64,000 nucleotides of DNA from Ilex aquifolium. Taxonomy: Eukaryota; Streptophyta; Magnoliopsida; Aquifoliales; Aquifoliaceae. Position numbers and translations under genes: made by a program. Positions 38,253 through 52,646 of the stretch are shown piece by piece. The stretch is from NCBI GenBank assembly GCA_951799425.1, contig OX637397.1, positions 41,706,409 to 41,770,408 of the forward strand, written 5' to 3'. The notes beneath the pieces were generated by a model that saw nothing but the letters and a program-made list of their open reading frames with translations, ran no database searches and was not told the DNA's origin. The stretch's first letter is position 1; every line of letters begins with the position of its first letter.

Positions 38253-40904
38253 ATTCTTGCGGCATTTTAAAGAGAACTTGAAACCCTAACCAATATATTC
38301 AGATCAAAATTGGTGATTCATCTTCTAACAAGTTCGAAATGGTGATGGAAGTTTGGTATAGTTGACCATTCCCCTCCACAAGGAAAAAAAAGTAATTTCC
38401 CATTCTTTCTTATTTCTGACATAACTTTTTACTCCGGTCTCTGATTAAGTTGATTCTTGCGGCATTGTAAAGAATTCTTGAATCCCTAACCATTTTATTC
38501 ACATCAAAAGTCATGAAAAATCCTCTAGCATGGGCTATATTGTAACGCAAATTTGGTGTAGTAAGTAGTCCTCTTTTAAAATGAAATAGTCTATCGGACA
38601 TAACATTTTCACCCGAACTCGGATAGAGCTAATTCTTGCGGCATTTTAAAGAGAACTTGAAACCCTAACCATTATATTCAGATCAAAATTGGTGATTCAT
38701 CTTCTAACAAGTTCGAAATGGTGATGGAAGTTTGGTATAGTTGTCCATTCCCCTCCACAAGGAAAAAAAAGTAATTTCCCATTCTTTCTTATTTCTGACA
38801 TTACTTTTTACTCCGGTCTCTGATTAAGTTGATTCTTGCGGCATTGTAAAGAATTATTGAATCCCTTACCATTTTATTCACATCAAAAGTCATGAAAAAT
38901 CCTCTAGCATGGGCTATATTGTAACGCAAATTTGGTGTAGTAAGTAGTCCTCCTTTAAAATGAAATAGTCTATCGGACATAACTTTTTCTCCCGAACTCG
39001 GATTGAGCTAATTCTTGCGGCATTGTAAAGAGAACTTGAAACCCTAACCAATATATTCAGATCAAAATTGGTGATTCATCTTCTAACAAGTTCGAAATGG
39101 TGATGGAAGTTTGGTATAGTTGACCATTCCCCTCCACAAGGAAAAAAAAGTAATTTCCCATTCTTTCTTATTTCTGACATAACTTTTTACTCCGGTCTCT
39201 GATTAAGTTGATTCTTGCGGCATTGTAAAGAATTCTTGAATCCCTAACCATTTTATTCACATCAAAAGTCATGAAAAATCCTCTAGCATGGGTTATATTG
39301 TAACACAAATTTGGTGTAGTAAGTAGTCCTCCTTTAAAATGAAATAGTCTATCGGACATAACATTTTCACCCGAACTCGGATAGAGCTAATTCTTGCGGC
39401 ATTTTAAAGAGAACTTGAAACCCTAACCAATATATTCAGATCAAAATTGGTGATTCATCTTCTAACAAGTTCGAAATGGTGATGAAAGTTTGGTATAGTT
39501 GTCCATTCCCCTCCACAAGGAAAAAAAAGTAATTTCCCATTCTTTCTTATTTCTGACATTACTTTTTACTCCGGTCTCTGATTAAGTTGATTCTTGCGGC
39601 ATTGTAAAGAATTCTTGAATCCCTAACCATTTTATTCACATCAAAAGTCACGAAAAATCCTCTAGCATGGGCTATATTGTAACGCAAATTTGGTGTAATA
39701 TGTAGTCCTCCTTTAAAATGAAATAGTCTATCGGACATAACATTTTCTCCCGAACTCGGATTGAGCTAATTCTTGCGGCATTGTAAAGAGAACTTGAAAC
39801 CCTAACCAATATATTGAGATCAAAATTGGTGATTCATCTTCTAACAAGTTCGAAATGGTGATGGAAGTTTGGTATAGTTGGCCATTCGCCTCCACAAGGA
39901 AAAAAAAGTAATTCCCATTCATTCTTATTTCTGACATAACTGTTTACTCCGGTCTCAGATTAAGTTGATTCTTGCGGCATTGTAAATAATTATTGAATCC
40001 CTTACCATTTTATTCAGATCAAAAGTCATGAAAAATCCTCTAGCATGGGCTATATTGTAACGCAAATTTGGTGTAGTAAGTAGTCCTCCTTTAAAATGAA
40101 ATAGTCTATCGGACATAACTTTTTCTCCCGAACTCGGATTGAGCTAATTCTTGCGGCATTGTAAAGAGAACTTGAAACCCTAACCAATATATTCAGATCA
40201 AAATTGGTGATTCATCTTCTAACAAGTTCAAAATGGTGATGGAAGTTTGGTATAGTTGACCATTCCCCTCCACAAGGAAAAAAAAGTAATTTCCCATTCT
40301 TTCTTATTTCTGACATAACTTTTTACTCCGGTCTCTGATTAAGTTGATTCTTGCGGCATTGTAAAGAATTCTTGAATCCCTAACCATTTTATTCACATCA
40401 AAAGTCATGAAAAATCCTCTAGCATGGGCTATATTGTAACACAAATTTGGTGTAGTAAGTAGTCCTCCTTTAAAATGAAATAGTCTATCGGACATAACAT
40501 TTTCACCCGAACTCGGATAGAGCTAATTCTTGCGGCATTTTAAAGAGAACTCGAAACCCTAACCAATATATTCAGATCAAAATTGGTGATTCATCTTCTA
40601 ACAAGTTCGAAATGGTGAAGAAAGTTTGGTATAGTTGTCCATTCCCCTCCACAAGGAAAAAAAAGTAATTTCCCATTCTTTCTTATTTCTGACATTACTT
40701 TTTACTCCGGTCTCTGATTAAGTTGATTCTTGCGGCATTGTAAAGAATTCTTGAATCCCTAACCATTTTATTCACATCAAAAGTCACGAAAAATCCTCTA
40801 GCACGGGCTATATTGTAACGCAAATTTGGTGTAATATGTAGTCCTCCTTTAAAATGAAATAGTCTATCGGACATAACATTTTCTCCCGAACTCGGATTGA
40901 GCTA
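38253..40904. repeat. 7-unit higher-order repeat, 2,652 bp, copy 3
   Basis: Complete copy with all seven marker units in order: GTCCTCTTTT, CCATTATATT, GGGTTATATTG, TGATGAAAG, CTCAGATT, TTCAAAATGG (near 40229), TGAAGAAAG. It carries the private-class change at 40552 (ACTCGAAACC). Confidence 0.75.
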
Positions 40905-43556
40905 ATTCTTGCGGCATTTTAAAGAGAACTTGAAACCCTAACCAATATATTCAGATCAAAATTGGTGATTCATCTTCTAACAAGTTCGAAATGGTGATGG
41001 AAGTTTGGTATAGTTGACCATTCCCCTCCACAAGGAAAAAAAAGTAATTTCCCATTCTTTCTTATTTCTGACATAACTTTTTACTCCGGTCTCTGATTAA
41101 GTTGATTCTTGCGGCATTGTAAAGAATTCTTGAATCCCTAACCATTTTATTCACATCAAAAGTCATGAAAAATCCTCTAGCATGGGCTATATTGTAACGC
41201 AAATTTGGTGTAGTAAGTAGTCCTCTTTTAAAATGAAATAGTCTATCGGACATAACATTTTCACCCGAACTCGGATAGAGCTAATTCTTGCGGCATTTTA
41301 AAGAGAACTTGAAACCCTAACCATTATATTCAGATCAAAATTGGTGATTCATCTTCTAACAAGTTCGAAATGGTGATGGAAGTTTGGTATAGTTGTCCAT
41401 TCCCCTCCACAAGGAAAAAAAAGTAATTTCCCATTCTTTCTTATTTCTGACATTACTTTTTACTCCGGTCTCTGATTAAGTTGATTCTTGCGGCATTGTA
41501 AAGAATTATTGAATCCCTTACCATTTTATTCACATCAAAAGTCATGAAAAATCCTCTAGCATGGGCTATATTGTAACGCAAATTTGGTGTAGTAAGTAGT
41601 CCTCCTTTAAAATGAAATAGTCTATCGGACATAACTTTTTCTCCCGAACTCGGATTGAGCTAATTCTTGCGGCATTGTAAAGAGAACTTGAAACCCTAAC
41701 CAATATATTCAGATCAAAATTGGTGATTCATCTTCTAACAAGTTCGAAATGGTGATGGAAGTTTGGTATAGTTGACCATTCCCCTCCACAAGGAAAAAAA
41801 AGTAATTTCCCATTCTTTCTTATTTCTGACATAACTTTTTACTCCGGTCTCTGATTAAGTTGATTCTTGCGGCATTGTAAAGAATTCTTGAATCCCTAAC
41901 CATTTTATTCACATCAAAAGTCATGAAAAATCCTCTAGCATGGGTTATATTGTAACACAAATTTGGTGTAGTAAGTAGTCCTCCTTTAAAATGAAATAGT
42001 CTATCGGACATAACATTTTCACCCGAACTCGGATAGAGCTAATTCTTGCGGCATTTTAAAGAGAACTTGAAACCCTAACCAATATATTCAGATCAAAATT
42101 GGTGATTCATCTTCTAACAAGTTCGAAATGGTGATGAAAGTTTGGTATAGTTGTCCATTCCCCTCCACAAGGAAAAAAAAGTAATTTCCCATTCTTTCTT
42201 ATTTCTGACATTACTTTTTACTCCGGTCTCTGATTAAGTTGATTCTTGCGGCATTGTAAAGAATTCTTGAATCCCTAACCATTTTATTCACATCAAAAGT
42301 CACGAAAAATCCTCTAGCATGGGCTATATTGTAACGCAAATTTGGTGTAATATGTAGTCCTCCTTTAAAATGAAATAGTCTATCGGACATAACATTTTCT
42401 CCCGAACTCGGATTGAGCTAATTCTTGCGGCATTGTAAAGAGAACTTGAAACCCTAACCAATATATTGAGATCAAAATTGGTGATTCATCTTCTAACAAG
42501 TTCGAAATGGTGATGGAAGTTTGGTATAGTTGGCCATTCGCCTCCACAAGGAAAAAAAAGTAATTCCCATTCATTCTTATTTCTGACATAACTGTTTACT
42601 CCGGTCTCAGATTAAGTTGATTCTTGCGGCATTGTAAATAATTATTGAATCCCTTACCATTTTATTCAGATCAAAAGTCATGAAAAATCCTCTAGCATGG
42701 GCTATATTGTAACGCAAATTTGGTGTAGTAAGTAGTCCTCCTTTAAAATGAAATAGTCTATCGGACATAACTTTTTCTCCCGAACTCGGATTGAGCTAAT
42801 TCTTGCGGCATTGTAAAGAGAACTTGAAACCCTAACCAATATATTCAGATCAAAATTGGTGATTCATCTTCTAACAAGTTCAAAATGGTGATGGAAGTTT
42901 GGTATAGTTGACCATTCCCCTCCACAAGGAAAAAAAAGTAATTTCCCATTCTTTCTTATTTCTGACATAACTTTTTACTCCGGTCTCTGATTAAGTTGAT
43001 TCTTGCGGCATTGTAAAGAATTCTTGAATCCCTAACCATTTTATTCACATCAAAAGTCATGAAAAATCCTCTAGCATGGGCTATATTGTAACACAAATTT
43101 GGTGTAGTAAGTAGTCCTCCTTTAAAATGAAATAGTCTATCGGACATAACATTTTCACCCGAACTCGGATAGAGCTAATTCTTGCGGCATTTTAAAGAGA
43201 ACTTGAAACCCTAACCAATATATTCAGATCAAAATTGGTGATTCATCTTCTAACAAGTTCGAAATGGTGAAGAAAGTTTGGTATAGTTGTCCATTCCCCT
43301 CCACAAGGAAAAAAAAGTAATTTCCCATTCTTTCTTATTTCTGACATTACTTTTTACTCCGGTCTCTGATTAAGTTGATTCTTGCGGCATTGTAAAGAAT
43401 TCTTGAATCCCTAACCATTTTATTCACATCAAAAGTCACGAAAAATCCTCTAGCACGGGCTATATTGTAACGCAAATTTGGTGTAATATGTAGTCCTCCT
43501 TTAAAATGAAATAGTCTATCGGACATAACATTTTCTCCCGAACTCGGATTGAGCTA
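40905..43556. repeat. 7-unit higher-order repeat, 2,652 bp, copy 4
   Basis: Complete copy with the same seven marker units. TTCAAAATGG is near 42880. It lacks the ACTCGAAACC change of copy 3. It is followed directly by a single opening unit at 43557. Confidence 0.75.
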
Positions 43557-43934
43557 ATTCTTGCGGCATTGTAAAGAGAACTTGAAACCCTAACCAATAT
43601 ATTGAGATCAAAATTGGTGATTCATCTTCTAACAAGTTCGAAATGGTGATGGAAGTTTGGTATAGTTGGCCATTCGCCTCCACAAGGAAAAAAAAGTAAT
43701 TCTCATTCATTCTTATTTCTGACATAACTGTTTACTCCGGTCTCTGATTAAGTTGATTCTTGCGGCATTGTAAAGAATTATTGAATCCCTTACCATTTTA
43801 TTCACATCAAAAGTCATGAAAAATCCTCTAGCATGGGCTATATTGTAACGCAAATTTGGTGTAGTAAGTAGTCCTCCTTTAAAATGAAATAGTCTATCGG
43901 ACATAACTTTTTCTCCCGAACTCGGATTGAGCTA

Positions 43935-46586
43935 ATTCTTGCGGCATTGTAAAGAGAACTTGAAACCCTAACCAATATATTCAGATCAAAATTGGTGATT
44001 CATCTTCTAACAAGTTCGAAATGGTGATGGAAGTTTGGTATAGTTGACCATTCCCCTCCACAAGGAAAAAAAAGTAATTTCCCATTCTTTCTTATTTCTG
44101 ACATAACTTTTTACTCCGGTCTCTGATTAAGTTGATTCTTGCGGCATTGTAAAGAATTCTTGAATCCCTAACCATTTTATTCACATCAAAAGTCATGAAA
44201 AATCCTCTAGCATGGGCTATATTGTAACGCAAATTTGGTGTAGTAAGTAGTCCTCTTTTAAAATGAAATAGTCTATCGGACATAACATTTTCACCCGAAC
44301 TCGGATAGAGCTAATTCTTGCGGCATTTTAAAGAGAACTTGAAACCCTAACCATTATATTCAGATCAAAATTGGTGATTCATCTTCTAACAAGTTCGAAA
44401 TGGTGATGGAAGTTTGGTATAGTTGTCCATTCCCCTCCACAAGGAAAAAAAAGTAATTTCCCATTCTTTCTTATTTCTGACATTACTTTTTACTCCGGTC
44501 TCTGATTAAGTTGATTCTTGCGGCATTGTAAAGAATTATTGAATCCCTTACCATTTTATTCACATCAAAAGTCATGAAAAATCCTCTAGCATGGGCTATA
44601 TTGTAACGCAAATTTGGTGTAGTAAGTAGTCCTCCTTTAAAATGAAATAGTCTATCGGACATAACTTTTTCTCCCGAACTCGGATTGAGCTAATTCTTGC
44701 GGCATTGTAAAGAGAACTTGAAACCCTAACCAATATATTCAGATCAAAATTGGTGATTCATCTTCTAACAAGTTCGAAATGGTGATGGAAGTTTGGTATA
44801 GTTGACCATTCCCCTCCACAAGGAAAAAAAAGTAATTTCCCATTCTTTCTTATTTCTGACATAACTTTTTACTCCGGTCTCTGATTAAGTTGATTCTTGC
44901 GGCATTGTAAAGAATTCTTGAATCCCTAACCATTTTATTCACATCAAAAGTCATGAAAAATCCTCTAGCATGGGTTATATTGTAACACAAATTTGGTGTA
45001 GTAAGTAGTCCTCCTTTAAAATGAAATAGTCTATCGGACATAACATTTTCACCCGAACTCGGATAGAGCTAATTCTTGCGGCATTTTAAAGAGAACTTGA
45101 AACCCTAACCAATATATTCAGATCAAAATTGGTGATTCATCTTCTAACAAGTTCGAAATGGTGATGAAAGTTTGGTATAGTTGTCCATTCCCCTCCACAA
45201 GGAAAAAAAAGTAATTTCCCATTCTTTCTTATTTCTGACATTACTTTTTACTCCGGTCTCTGATTAAGTTGATTCTTGCGGCATTGTAAAGAATTCTTGA
45301 ATCCCTAACCATTTTATTCACATCAAAAGTCACGAAAAATCCTCTAGCATGGGCTATATTGTAACGCAAATTTGGTGTAATATGTAGTCCTCCTTTAAAA
45401 TGAAATAGTCTATCGGACATAACATTTTCTCCCGAACTCGGATTGAGCTAATTCTTGCGGCATTGTAAAGAGAACTTGAAACCCTAACCAATATATTGAG
45501 ATCAAAATTGGTGATTCATCTTCTAACAAGTTCGAAATGGTGATGGAAGTTTGGTATAGTTGGCCATTCGCCTCCACAAGGAAAAAAAAGTAATTCCCAT
45601 TCATTCTTATTTCTGACATAACTGTTTACTCCGGTCTCAGATTAAGTTGATTCTTGCGGCATTGTAAATAATTATTGAATCCCTTACCATTTTATTCAGA
45701 TCAAAAGTCATGAAAAATCCTCTAGCATGGGCTATATTGTAACGCAAATTTGGTGTAGTAAGTAGTCCTCCTTTAAAATGAAATAGTCTATCGGACATAA
45801 CTTTTTCTCCCGAACTCGGATTGAGCTAATTCTTGCGGCATTGTAAAGAGAACTTGAAACCCTAACCAATATATTCAGATCAAAATTGGTGATTCATCTT
45901 CTAACAAGTTCAAAATGGTGATGGAAGTTTGGTATAGTTGACCATTCCCCTCCACAAGGAAAAAAAAGTAATTTCCCATTCTTTCTTATTTCTGACATAA
46001 CTTTTTACTCCGGTCTCTGATTAAGTTGATTCTTGCGGCATTGTAAAGAATTCTTGAATCCCTAACCATTTTATTCACATCAAAAGTCATGAAAAATCCT
46101 CTAGCATGGGCTATATTGTAACACAAATTTGGTGTAGTAAGTAGTCCTCCTTTAAAATGAAATAGTCTATCGGACATAACATTTTCACCCGAACTCGGAT
46201 AGAGCTAATTCTTGCGGCATTTTAAAGAGAACTCGAAACCCTAACCAATATATTCAGATCAAAATTGGTGATTCATCTTCTAACAAGTTCGAAATGGTGA
46301 AGAAAGTTTGGTATAGTTGTCCATTCCCCTCCACAAGGAAAAAAAAGTAATTTCCCATTCTTTCTTATTTCTGACATTACTTTTTACTCCGGTCTCTGAT
46401 TAAGTTGATTCTTGCGGCATTGTAAAGAATTCTTGAATCCCTAACCATTTTATTCACATCAAAAGTCACGAAAAATCCTCTAGCACGGGCTATATTGTAA
46501 CGCAAATTTGGTGTAATATGTAGTCCTCCTTTAAAATGAAATAGTCTATCGGACATAACATTTTCTCCCGAACTCGGATTGAGCTA
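43935..46586. repeat. 7-unit higher-order repeat, 2,652 bp, copy 5
   Basis: Complete copy with all seven marker units. ACTCGAAACC at 46234 identifies it as the counterpart of copy 3, at an offset of 5,682 bp. TTCAAAATGG is near 45910. Confidence 0.75.
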
Positions 46587-49238
46587 ATTCTTGCGGCATT
46601 TTAAAGAGAACTTGAAACCCTAACCAATATATTCAGATCAAAATTGGTGATTCATCTTCTAACAAGTTCGAAATGGTGATGGAAGTTTGGTATAGTTGAC
46701 CATTCCCCTCCACAAGGAAAAAAAAGTAATTTCCCATTCTTTCTTATTTCTGACATAACTTTTTACTCCGGTCTCTGATTAAGTTGATTCTTGCGGCATT
46801 GTAAAGAATTCTTGAATCCCTAACCATTTTATTCACATCAAAAGTCATGAAAAATCCTCTAGCATGGGCTATATTGTAACGCAAATTTGGTGTAGTAAGT
46901 AGTCCTCTTTTAAAATGAAATAGTCTATCGGACATAACATTTTCACCCGAACTCGGATAGAGCTAATTCTTGCGGCATTTTAAAGAGAACTTGAAACCCT
47001 AACCATTATATTCAGATCAAAATTGGTGATTCATCTTCTAACAAGTTCGAAATGGTGATGGAAGTTTGGTATAGTTGTCCATTCCCCTCCACAAGGAAAA
47101 AAAAGTAATTTCCCATTCTTTCTTATTTCTGACATTACTTTTTACTCCGGTCTCTGATTAAGTTGATTCTTGCGGCATTGTAAAGAATTATTGAATCCCT
47201 TACCATTTTATTCACATCAAAAGTCATGAAAAATCCTCTAGCATGGGCTATATTGTAACGCAAATTTGGTGTAGTAAGTAGTCCTCCTTTAAAATGAAAT
47301 AGTCTATCGGACATAACTTTTTCTCCCGAACTCGGATTGAGCTAATTCTTGCGGCATTGTAAAGAGAACTTGAAACCCTAACCAATATATTCAGATCAAA
47401 ATTGGTGATTCATCTTCTAACAAGTTCGAAATGGTGATGGAAGTTTGGTATAGTTGACCATTCCCCTCCACAAGGAAAAAAAAGTAATTTCCCATTCTTT
47501 CTTATTTCTGACATAACTTTTTACTCCGGTCTCTGATTAAGTTGATTCTTGCGGCATTGTAAAGAATTCTTGAATCCCTAACCATTTTATTCACATCAAA
47601 AGTCATGAAAAATCCTCTAGCATGGGTTATATTGTAACACAAATTTGGTGTAGTAAGTAGTCCTCCTTTAAAATGAAATAGTCTATCGGACATAACATTT
47701 TCACCCGAACTCGGATAGAGCTAATTCTTGCGGCATTTTAAAGAGAACTTGAAACCCTAACCAATATATTCAGATCAAAATTGGTGATTCATCTTCTAAC
47801 AAGTTCGAAATGGTGATGAAAGTTTGGTATAGTTGTCCATTCCCCTCCACAAGGAAAAAAAAGTAATTTCCCATTCTTTCTTATTTCTGACATTACTTTT
47901 TACTCCGGTCTCTGATTAAGTTGATTCTTGCGGCATTGTAAAGAATTCTTGAATCCCTAACCATTTTATTCACATCAAAAGTCACGAAAAATCCTCTAGC
48001 ATGGGCTATATTGTAACGCAAATTTGGTGTAATATGTAGTCCTCCTTTAAAATGAAATAGTCTATCGGACATAACATTTTCTCCCGAACTCGGATTGAGC
48101 TAATTCTTGCGGCATTGTAAAGAGAACTTGAAACCCTAACCAATATATTGAGATCAAAATTGGTGATTCATCTTCTAACAAGTTCGAAATGGTGATGGAA
48201 GTTTGGTATAGTTGGCCATTCGCCTCCACAAGGAAAAAAAAGTAATTCCCATTCATTCTTATTTCTGACATAACTGTTTACTCCGGTCTCAGATTAAGTT
48301 GATTCTTGCGGCATTGTAAATAATTATTGAATCCCTTACCATTTTATTCAGATCAAAAGTCATGAAAAATCCTCTAGCATGGGCTATATTGTAACGCAAA
48401 TTTGGTGTAGTAAGTAGTCCTCCTTTAAAATGAAATAGTCTATCGGACATAACTTTTTCTCCCGAACTCGGATTGAGCTAATTCTTGCGGCATTGTAAAG
48501 AGAACTTGAAACCCTAACCAATATATTCAGATCAAAATTGGTGATTCATCTTCTAACAAGTTCAAAATGGTGATGGAAGTTTGGTATAGTTGACCATTCC
48601 CCTCCACAAGGAAAAAAAAGTAATTTCCCATTCTTTCTTATTTCTGACATAACTTTTTACTCCGGTCTCTGATTAAGTTGATTCTTGCGGCATTGTAAAG
48701 AATTCTTGAATCCCTAACCATTTTATTCACATCAAAAGTCATGAAAAATCCTCTAGCATGGGCTATATTGTAACACAAATTTGGTGTAGTAAGTAGTCCT
48801 CCTTTAAAATGAAATAGTCTATCGGACATAACATTTTCACCCGAACTCGGATAGAGCTAATTCTTGCGGCATTTTAAAGAGAACTTGAAACCCTAACCAA
48901 TATATTCAGATCAAAATTGGTGATTCATCTTCTAACAAGTTCGAAATGGTGAAGAAAGTTTGGTATAGTTGTCCATTCCCCTCCACAAGGAAAAAAAAGT
49001 AATTTCCCATTCTTTCTTATTTCTGACATTACTTTTTACTCCGGTCTCTGATTAAGTTGATTCTTGCGGCATTGTAAAGAATTCTTGAATCCCTAACCAT
49101 TTTATTCACATCAAAAGTCACGAAAAATCCTCTAGCACGGGCTATATTGTAACGCAAATTTGGTGTAATATGTAGTCCTCCTTTAAAATGAAATAGTCTA
49201 TCGGACATAACATTTTCTCCCGAACTCGGATTGAGCTA
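46587..49238. repeat. 7-unit higher-order repeat, 2,652 bp, copy 6
   Basis: Complete copy and counterpart of copy 4, with TTCAAAATGG near 48563. It is followed at 49239 by an opening unit (TAATTCTCATTC) and one common unit. A GTCCTCTTTT unit then starts the domain III block at 49996. Confidence 0.75.
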
Positions 49239-49995
49239 ATTCTTGCGGCATTGTAAAGAGAACTTGAAACCCTAACCAATATATTGAGATCAAAATTGGT
49301 GATTCATCTTCTAACAAGTTCGAAATGGTGATGGAAGTTTGGTATAGTTGGCCATTCGCCTCCACAAGGAAAAAAAAGTAATTCTCATTCATTCTTATTT
49401 CTGACATAACTGTTTACTCCGGTCTCTGATTAAGTTGATTCTTGCGGCATTGTAAAGAATTATTGAATCCCTTACCATTTTATTCACATCAAAAGTCATG
49501 AAAAATCCTCTAGCATGGGCTATATTGTAACGCAAATTTGGTGTAGTAAGTAGTCCTCCTTTAAAATGAAATAGTCTATCGGACATAACTTTTTCTCCCG
49601 AACTCGGATTGAGCTAATTCTTGCGGCATTGTAAAGAGAACTTGAAACCCTAACCAATATATTCAGATCAAAATTGGTGATTCATCTTCTAACAAGTTCG
49701 AAATGGTGATGGAAGTTTGGTATAGTTGACCATTCCCCTCCACAAGGAAAAAAAAGTAATTTCCCATTCTTTCTTATTTCTGACATAACTTTTTACTCCG
49801 GTCTCTGATTAAGTTGATTCTTGCGGCATTGTAAAGAATTCTTGAATCCCTAACCATTTTATTCACATCAAAAGTCATGAAAAATCCTCTAGCATGGGCT
49901 ATATTGTAACGCAAATTTGGTGTAGTAAGTAGTCCTCCTTTAAAATGAAATAGTCTATCGGACATAACATTTTCACCCGAACTCGGATTGAGCTA

Positions 49996-52646
49996 ATTCT
50001 TGCGGCATTTTAAAGAGAACTTGAAACCCTAACCAATATATTCAGATCAAAATTGGTGATTCATCTTCTAACAAGTTCGAAATGGTGATGGAAGTTTGGT
50101 ATAGTTGACCATTCCCCTCCACAAGGAAAAAAAAGTAATTTCCCATTCTTTCTTATTTCTGACATAACTTTTTACTCCGGTCTCTGATTAAGTTGATTCT
50201 TGCGGCATTGTAAAGAATTCTTGAATCCCTAACCATTTTATTCACATCAAAAGTCATGAAAAATCCTCTAGCATGGGCTATATTGTAACGCAAATTTGGT
50301 GTAGTAAGTAGTCCTCTTTTAAAATGAAATAGTCTATCGGACATAACATTTTCACCCGAACTCGGATAGAGCTAATTCTTGCGGCATTTTAAAGAGAACT
50401 TGAAACCCTAACCATTATATTCAGATCAAAATTGGTGATTCATCTTCTAACAAGTTCGAAATGGTGATGGAAGTTTGGTATAGTTGTCCATTCCCCTCCA
50501 CAAGGAAAAAAAAGTAATTTCCCATTCTTTCTTATTTCTGACATTACTTTTTACTCCGGTCTCTGATTAAGTTGATTCTTGCGGCATTGTAAAGAATTAT
50601 TGAATCCCTTACCATTTTATTCACATCAAAAGTCATGAAAAATCCTCTAGCATGGGCTATATTGTAACGCAAATTTGGTGTAGTAAGTAGTCCTCCTTTA
50701 AAATGAAATAGTCTATCGGACATAACTTTTTCTCCCGAACTCGGATTAAGCTAATTCTTGCGGCATTGTAAAGAGAACGTGAAACCCTAACCAATATATT
50801 CAGATCAAAATTGGTGATTCATCTTCTAACAAGTTCGAAATGGTGATGGAAGTTTGGTATAGTTGACCATTCCCCTCCACAAGGAAAAAAAGTAATTTCC
50901 CATTCTTTCTTATTTCTGACATAACTTTTTACTCCGGTCTCTGATTAAGTTGATTCTTGCGGCATTGTAAAGAATTCTTGAATCCCTAACCATTTTATTC
51001 ACATCAAAAGTCATGAAAAATCCTCTAGCACGGGCTATATTGTAACGCAAATTTGGTGTAATAAGTAGTCCTCCTTTAAAATGAAATAGTCTATCGGACA
51101 TAACATTTTCTCCCGAACTCGGATTGAGCTAATTCTTGCGGCATTTTAAAGAGAACTTGAAACCCTAACCAATATATTCAGATCAAAATTGGTGATTCAT
51201 CTTCTAACAAATTCGAAATGCTGATGGAAGGTTGGTATAGTTGGCCATTCCCCTCCACAAGGAAAAAAAAGTAATTCCCATTCATTCTTATTTCTGACAT
51301 AACTTTTTACTCCGGTCTCTGATTAAGTTGATTCTTGCGGCATTGTAAAGAATTCTTGAATCCCTAACCATTTTATTCACATCAAAAGTCATGAAAAATC
51401 CTCTAGCATGGGCTATATTGTAACGCAAATTTGGTGTAGTAAGTAGTCCTCCTTTTAAAATGAAATAGTCTATCGGACATAACATTTTCACCCGAACTCG
51501 GATTGAGCTAATTCTTGCGGCATTTTAAAGAGAACTTGAAACCCTAACCAATATATTCAGATCAAAATTGGTGATTCATCTTCTAACAAGTTCGAAATGG
51601 TGATGGAAGTTTGGTATAGTTGGCCATTCCCCTCCACAAGGAAAAAAAAGTAATTTCCCATTCTTTCTTATTTCTGACATAACTTTTTACTCCGGTCTCT
51701 GATTAAGTTGATTCTTGCGGCATTGTAAAGAATTCTTGAATCGCTAACCATTTTATTCACATCAAAAGTCATGAAAAATCCTCTAGCATGGGCTATATTG
51801 CAACGCAAATTTGGTGTAATAAGTAGTCCTCCTTTAAAATGAAATAGTCTATCGGACATAACTTTTTCTCCCGAACTCGGATTGAGCTAATTCTTGCGGC
51901 ATTGTAAAGAGAACTTGAAACCCTAACCAATATATTGAGATCAAAATTGGTGATTCATCTTCTAACAAGTTCGAAATGGTGATGGAAGTTTGGTATAGTT
52001 GGCCATTCGCCTCCACAAGGAAAAAAAAGTAATTCCCATTCATTCTTATTTCTGACATAACTGTTTACTCCGGTCTCTGATTAAGTTGATTCTTGCGGCA
52101 TTGTAAAGAATTATTGAATCCCTTACCATTTTATTCACATCAAAAGTCATGAAAAATCCTCTAGCATGGGCTATATAGTAACGCAAATTTGGTGTAGTAA
52201 GTAGTCCTCCTTTAAAATGAAATAGTCTATCGGACATAACTTTTTCTCCCGAACTCGGATTGAGCTAATTCTTGCGGCATTGTAAAGAGAACTTGAAACC
52301 CTAACCAATATATTCAGATCAAAATTGGTGATTCATCTTCTAACAAGTTCGAAATGGTGATGGAAGTTTGGTATAGTTGACCATTCCCCTCCACAAGGAA
52401 AAAAAAGTAATTTCCCATTCTTTCTTATTTCTGACATAACTTTTTACTCCGGTCTCTGATTAAGTTGATTCTTGCGGCATTGTAAAGAATTCTTGAATCC
52501 CTAACCATTTTATTCACATCAAAAGTCATGAAAAATCCTCTAGCATGGGCTATATTGTAACGCAAATTTGGTGTAGTAAGTAGTCCTCCTTTAAAATGAA
52601 ATAGTCTATCGGACATAACATTTTCACCCGAACTCGGATTGAGCTA
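49996..52646. repeat. Domain III chimeric 7-unit block, 2,651 bp, first copy
   Basis: The first two units are domain II types (GTCCTCTTTT, then CCATTATATT with AATTATTG). The next units are domain I types: AACGTGAAACCC with a seven-A tract and GCACGGG, then TCCTCCTTTT, then GAATCGC with GCAACGCAAA, then CTATATAGTAACGC near 52174. The whole series repeats at 52647. GGATTAAGC (A at 50748) is a change private to this copy. Confidence 0.7.

Larger units (their letters stand above)
37496..43556. repeat. Domain II super-block 2, 16 units, 6,061 bp
   Basis: Two opening units (TAATTCTCATTC type, and the CTTTTTTCTCC type with T at 38052) are followed by two complete 7-unit repeats, 38253-40904 and 40905-43556. 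The rare ACTCGAAACC with C at 40552 lies in the first of these and recurs at 46234 in the next super-block. This shows that blocks 2 and 3 are copies of one another. Confidence 0.75.
43557..49238. repeat. Domain II super-block 3, 15 units, 5,682 bp
   Basis: Same plan as super-block 2 but with one opening unit; the CTTTTTTCTCC unit is absent. ACTCGAAACC at 46234 lies 2,677 bp from the block start against 3,056 bp in block 2. The difference of 379 bp is exactly one unit. The block holds two complete 7-unit repeats, 43935-46586 and 46587-49238. Confidence 0.75.
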
